Shown here: piece after piece, positions 6,056 to 8,980 of the stretch
Numbering within the stretch: the stretch's first letter is position 1
Layout: every line of letters starts with the position of its first letter
Assembly: GCA_021155845.1 (NCBI GenBank)
Contig: JAJNBK010000020.1
Span: 1 to 8,980, forward strand
Source of the DNA: Nitrososphaeraceae archaeon
GTDB taxonomy: Archaea; Thermoproteota; Nitrososphaeria; Nitrososphaerales; Nitrososphaeraceae
Length of the DNA: 8,980 nucleotides
Direction of reading: 5' to 3'
The notes under the pieces: generated by a model
Seen by the model: only the letters and a program-made list of their open reading frames with translations
Databases searched by the model: none
Told to the model about the DNA's origin: nothing
Position numbers and translations under genes: made by a program

Positions 6056-6967
6056 GTGGCATCAGTACTCGCGACCCCGGTGGCAACAGCTAAGGCATTT
6101 AGTCCTGGTCACATTACTGGTATCGTCATAAAACCTGCTGAAACAGGTGACTATCTCCATGCGGGTTCAAAGGGCGCTGGATTTTCTATTGATCGTGGAA
6201 TTACAACTGTTGTAGAAGTCTTTGAACATCAGACACCAAATTATCAAATTTCTATTAATAGCAAAGTCGTAGATGCCAATGTATCCAAATGGATTGTAGA
6301 GAAGTATCTTGGATTTGTCCATAAACCATATTATATTAATATAAAGCATAAAACTAATATCCCAATAGGCTTTGGATTAGGTTCTAGTGGAGCAGGAGCG
6401 CTAAGTCTTTCCTATGCTCTCAATGAAGCCCTTGACACAAAACTTAGCAAATACAAGGTAGCACAAATTGCACATCATGCAGAGATTACTTGCAAAACAG
6501 GCTTAGGAACCGTGATTGCGGAATTTTCCGGGGGATTTGAAATACGAACTAGTATTGGTGCTCCTGGTGTAGGTTTTATAGAAAAAATTGATCTCAAAGA
6601 CTATAAAGCTGTAGTTTTATGCATTGCTCCGCTTTCTACCAAATTATTTCTTAGTGATCATGTGAGCCTGGCAAATCAACTCGGTGAAAAGATGTTAGAA
6701 AGATTGAAAACCTCACGAGACATCGATGAATTCTTAAGTATGTCTTACCAATTTGCTGACAATCTTGGATTAACCCAACGTAGATGTAAGGAGCCATTAA
6801 AAATCCTAAAATCTCACGGAATTGAAGCAGGAGTTGCGTTATTTGGAGAGACAATTTTTACGATTGTACCTTTAGACAGAGTGAATTTTGCGAAACAGTG
6901 TTTGAAGAGTTTTGAAGGTGCCTTAATTGTATGCAATATAGATAATACTGGAGCGAGAGTTCTATAG
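6056..6967 (+). CDS. Pantoate kinase (PoK), GHMP family
   Basis: The enzyme phosphorylates pantoate with ATP to 4-phosphopantoate, the first archaea-specific step of CoA synthesis. The 303-residue length is normal for the family. Residues 15-23 (FSPGHITGI) match the N-terminal substrate-side motif. Residues 103-115 (PIGFGLGSSGAGA) are the GHMP-kinase ATP-binding motif PxxxGLGSSGA. CKTGLGTVIAEFSGGFEIRT at 146-165 fits the conserved central region of archaeal pantoate kinases. GIEAGVALFGETIFTI (255-270) fits the GHMP C-terminal motif region. The start is GTG at 6056; the nearby ATG at 6054 is in another frame. A TATA-like box 26 bases upstream supports a leaderless transcript. It is the first gene of the operon, and the next gene, for the following reaction, starts six bases after its stop. 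Confidence 0.92.
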   Translation: MASVLATPVATAKAFSPGHITGIVIKPAETGDYLHAGSKGAGFSIDRGITTVVEVFEHQTPNYQISINSKVVDANVSKWIVEKYLGFVHKPYYINIKHKTNIPIGFGLGSSGAGALSLSYALNEALDTKLSKYKVAQIAHHAEITCKTGLGTVIAEFSGGFEIRTSIGAPGVGFIEKIDLKDYKAVVLCIAPLSTKLFLSDHVSLANQLGEKMLERLKTSRDIDEFLSMSYQFADNLGLTQRRCKEPLKILKSHGIEAGVALFGETIFTIVPLDRVNFAKQCLKSFEGALIVCNIDNTGARVL

Positions 6968-6973
6968 ATAACT

Positions 6974-7738
6974 ATGCATAGAACTATTATTCCATCAAGT
7001 CACCCGAGAGCAAAATCGCTTTACATAAGGGAATTGCTTGTAAATGGCTTTAAAAATGGTATCGTGGCACAAGAGGGTTTGATCGCTCATGGAAGAGGAG
7101 AGACTTTTGATTATTTGTTGGGCGAAGACACAACTGAAACTGCACGTACAGCTATAAGGGCTGCATGTTCTTTGCTTTTACTTGCCGTTCATCCTGTGAT
7201 TTCAGTTAATGGTAATGTTGCTGCACTATGTTCAAAGGAAGTTGTTGAATTAAGTAATTTAATCAATGCGGATATAGAAGTCAATCTATTTTATTGGACC
7301 AAAGAGCGAGAGATAGCAATTGAAAAAGAACTAAAAAAAATGGGTGCAAAGACAGTCCTAGGAACCAGGAGCAGAGGTTCAGCCAGAATTCCGAAGTTAC
7401 GAAGCGAGCGTAGAATGGTAGATTATGATGGCATCTACAAAGCTGATACTGTACTTGTTCCGCTAGAAGATGGTGATCGAACAGAGGCTCTTGTTAAAAT
7501 GCGTAAAAAAGTAATTGCCATAGATCTTAATCCTTTATCAAGAACATCAAAAGCTGCAACAATTACAGTCGTAGATAACGTTATTCGAGCCTTGCCCGCA
7601 ATGGCTATAGAAGCAAAACAGCTAAAACAGAAAAGCGGCGAAATTCTCAAAAAGATTGTAAATGAATTTGACAAGAGCAAGAATCTCTCAGTATCACTTG
7701 AAATTATCCGATGTGGTGTGAATGCAAGACATAGATAA
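6974..7738 (+). CDS. 4-phosphopantoate--beta-alanine ligase (phosphopantothenate synthetase, PPS)
   Basis: The enzyme joins 4-phosphopantoate and beta-alanine using ATP, giving 4-phosphopantothenate. It replaces the bacterial PanC/CoaA pair together with pantoate kinase. The 254-residue length is typical. Visible family signatures include SSHPRAKSLYIRE (8-20), AHGRGETFDYLLGEDTTETA (38-57), VNGNVAAL (78-85), VLVPLEDGDRTEAL (160-173) and IDLNPLSRTSKAATITVVDN (183-202). The ATG at 6974 gives MHRTIIPSSHPR, a usual N-terminus. No Shine-Dalgarno sequence precedes it, but the gap to pantoate kinase is only six bases, so translation is probably coupled or re-initiated. Its end overlaps the panB start by 17 bases. 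The adjacency of kinase and ligase strongly supports both assignments. Confidence 0.93.
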   Translation: MHRTIIPSSHPRAKSLYIRELLVNGFKNGIVAQEGLIAHGRGETFDYLLGEDTTETARTAIRAACSLLLLAVHPVISVNGNVAALCSKEVVELSNLINADIEVNLFYWTKEREIAIEKELKKMGAKTVLGTRSRGSARIPKLRSERRMVDYDGIYKADTVLVPLEDGDRTEALVKMRKKVIAIDLNPLSRTSKAATITVVDNVIRALPAMAIEAKQLKQKSGEILKKIVNEFDKSKNLSVSLEIIRCGVNARHR

Positions 7739-8606
7739 CAGCATTTTTAACAGAAAAAGGCTTAGTGTAAAGGATATTGTGATGATGAAACAAAAATTAG
7801 AAAAAATCTCTGTTTTAACTGCTTATGACTATTCTACTGCTTCAATTTGTGATAGGGCAGGAGTAGACGTCTTGTTAGTTGGAGATAGCGCAGGTATGGT
7901 GATGCTTGGTTATCCTACTACAAATCAAATAAACATGGAAGAAATGCTGACATTTTGCAGTGCTGTCTCACGAGGTGTAAAGAGAGCGATGATAATTGCT
8001 GATATGCCCTTTGGATCATATCAGATTTCTACAAGTGAAGCTATAGCAAATGCTATTAGATTTATCAAAGTTGGATGCCATGCTGTAAAACTCGAAGGTG
8101 GTATTGAAATAATCGATACGGTCAAAGCTATTGTTAAGACAGGAATTCCTGTCATGGGACATATTGGTCTGAAGCCTCAGACAACTATTTTATGGGAAGG
8201 CTATAGGTTACAGGGAAAGACAAAGATGTCAGCATTAAAATTAATTGAAGATGCTAAAGCACTCGAAGAAGCAGGGGTATTTAGTATTGTATTAGAGATG
8301 GTGACAAGCGAGGTAGCAGACATCATTAGTAAAAATATCTCTATACCCACTATTGGCATAGGTTCTGGTTCGAGCTGCGATGGCCAAGTACTTGTACTGC
8401 ACGATATGCTTGGAATCTATGAAGATATTAAACCCAAATTTGTAAAACGATATGCAGAGGTATCTAAGTCTATTTTCGAGGCTGTTTCGGTCTATATTAG
8501 TGACGTGAAGTCAAGCAAGTTTCCAAATGAAGAAAACATCTTTCATACATCTCCCGCTGATCTTGAGCAAATAAAAAAGACGTTACAGGAGAAAAAAATA
8601 ATATAA
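7722..8606 (+). CDS. panB: 3-methyl-2-oxobutanoate hydroxymethyltransferase (ketopantoate hydroxymethyltransferase)
   Basis: PanB transfers a hydroxymethyl group from 5,10-methylene-tetrahydrofolate (or the archaeal tetrahydromethanopterin-type carrier) to ketovaline, forming ketopantoate. The 294 residues form a TIM barrel with recognisable signatures: LTAYDYSTA (32-40), VGDSAGMVMLGY (53-64; D55 is an expected metal ligand), IADMPFGSYQ (92-101; D94), VKLEGG (122-127; K123 and E125), GHIGLKPQ (146-153; H147), VLEMV (190-194; E192, the expected catalytic base) and GIGSGSSCDGQVLVLHDMLG (212-231). PKFVKRY at 238-244 is the usual C-terminal signature. GHIGLKPQ has Lys where most homologues have Thr. 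The N-terminus has about 15 extra residues before the core, so one of the inner ATGs (M21, M22) is an alternative. The ATG at 7722 overlaps the ligase gene by 17 bases, with a possible GGTG Shine-Dalgarno element at 7714-7717. Confidence 0.95.
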   Translation: MQDIDNSIFNRKRLSVKDIVMMKQKLEKISVLTAYDYSTASICDRAGVDVLLVGDSAGMVMLGYPTTNQINMEEMLTFCSAVSRGVKRAMIIADMPFGSYQISTSEAIANAIRFIKVGCHAVKLEGGIEIIDTVKAIVKTGIPVMGHIGLKPQTTILWEGYRLQGKTKMSALKLIEDAKALEEAGVFSIVLEMVTSEVADIISKNISIPTIGIGSGSSCDGQVLVLHDMLGIYEDIKPKFVKRYAEVSKSIFEAVSVYISDVKSSKFPNEENIFHTSPADLEQIKKTLQEKKII

Positions 8607-8980
8607 TGGATGCAAAAAGAAGAACAGAATTTTACTCCTCAAGAGATATTACAGGAACAGATGGACGGGAGATAGAAGGAAAGAAAATCGTCTTATGTAT
8701 CACAGGTAGTGTAGCGGCCTATAGATCGATTGACTTAGCGCGTCAGCTTATACGACATGGCGCTGAGGTTTATACCGTAATGTCAGAGGCTGTCGGATCA
8801 ACGTTGCTTACTCCAGAAATGATGAAGTGGGCTACCGGCAATAATGTTGTTACGAAGATAACAGGAGATCTTGAACACATCGCCCTTGCAGACTACAATA
8901 TGTCCGATTTGATTGTTGTATATCCTTGCACTGCCAATACAATAGGAAAAGTTGCGAATGGAATCAATGACACGCCTGTT
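8606..8980 (+). CDS. coaBC: Partial CoaBC (phosphopantothenoylcysteine decarboxylase/synthetase), N-terminus
   Basis: The frame is open for 125 codons to the right edge. It begins at the ATG that shares its first base with the panB stop (TAATG). The visible part is the CoaC flavoprotein domain: KKIVLCITGSVAAYRSIDLA (26-45) is the FMN-binding Rossmann-like start, HIALAD at 91-96 carries the expected catalytic His (H91), and YPCTANTIGKVANGINDTP (106-124) is the PASANT-type substrate/flavin motif, with PCTANT here. The enzyme would decarboxylate 4'-phosphopantothenoylcysteine; the synthetase half (CoaB) would follow outside the window, as is usual in archaea, but this is not visible. About 25 residues precede the first strand, a somewhat long, polar N-terminus. 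GGAG at 8588-8591 is 14 bases before the ATG, far for a Shine-Dalgarno element, so coupling with panB is more likely. Confidence 0.93.
   Translation, partial: MDAKRRTEFYSSRDITGTDGREIEGKKIVLCITGSVAAYRSIDLARQLIRHGAEVYTVMSEAVGSTLLTPEMMKWATGNNVVTKITGDLEHIALADYNMSDLIVVYPCTANTIGKVANGINDTPV

Noticed and set aside
1..8980. tRNA, rRNA, CRISPR array or riboswitch
   Set aside because: No T-arm-like GGTTCRA sequence with a matching acceptor stem, no conserved rRNA blocks, no regularly spaced repeats and no recognisable aptamer core were found by reading both strands.

Overview
The window looks like an AT-rich chromosomal segment of an ammonia-oxidising archaeon (Thaumarchaeota/Nitrososphaeria, perhaps a Nitrosocosmicus-like member of the Nitrososphaerales; the rank is inference). 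The grounds are archaeal-type pantoate kinase and phosphopantothenate synthetase genes, an AbrB-PhoU regulator of archaeal type, TATA-like boxes about 25 bases upstream of start codons with almost no Shine-Dalgarno sequences, and small lineage-specific proteins. There are no rRNA, tRNA or CRISPR features.

Layout. 1-220 (minus) is the N-terminal part of a HAD-type 5'-nucleotidase-like protein running off the left edge. 221-1284 is a gene desert. 1285-1842 (plus) is a one-helix membrane protein of unknown function with a TTG start. 1843-2356 is another gene-poor stretch with one doubtful 44-codon ORF on the minus strand. 2357-2617 (minus) is a small protein with four CxxC pairs. About 2825-3525 holds a heavily decayed insertion sequence whose minus-strand transposase can still be read through three frameshifts and two stops. 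3570-3818 and 4029-4523 (both minus) encode two small helical/coiled-coil proteins that share a short motif and are probably related. 4524-4970 is AT-rich spacer.

The right third is well ordered. An AbrB-PhoU regulator (minus, 4971-5984) diverges across a 71-bp promoter region from a tightly packed plus-strand operon: pantoate kinase, 4-phosphopantoate-beta-alanine ligase, ketopantoate hydroxymethyltransferase (panB), and the start of the bifunctional CoaBC, which runs off the right edge. Together these cover ketovaline to ketopantoate (PanB), then, after a reductase not present here, pantoate to 4-phosphopantoate (PoK), 4-phosphopantothenate (PPS) and 4'-phosphopantetheine (CoaBC). This is the archaeal route to coenzyme A, in which pantoate is phosphorylated before beta-alanine is joined.

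No clear new multi-gene system is visible. The least explained parts are the paired coiled-coil proteins, the CxxC protein, the TTG-start membrane protein and the two gene-poor stretches.
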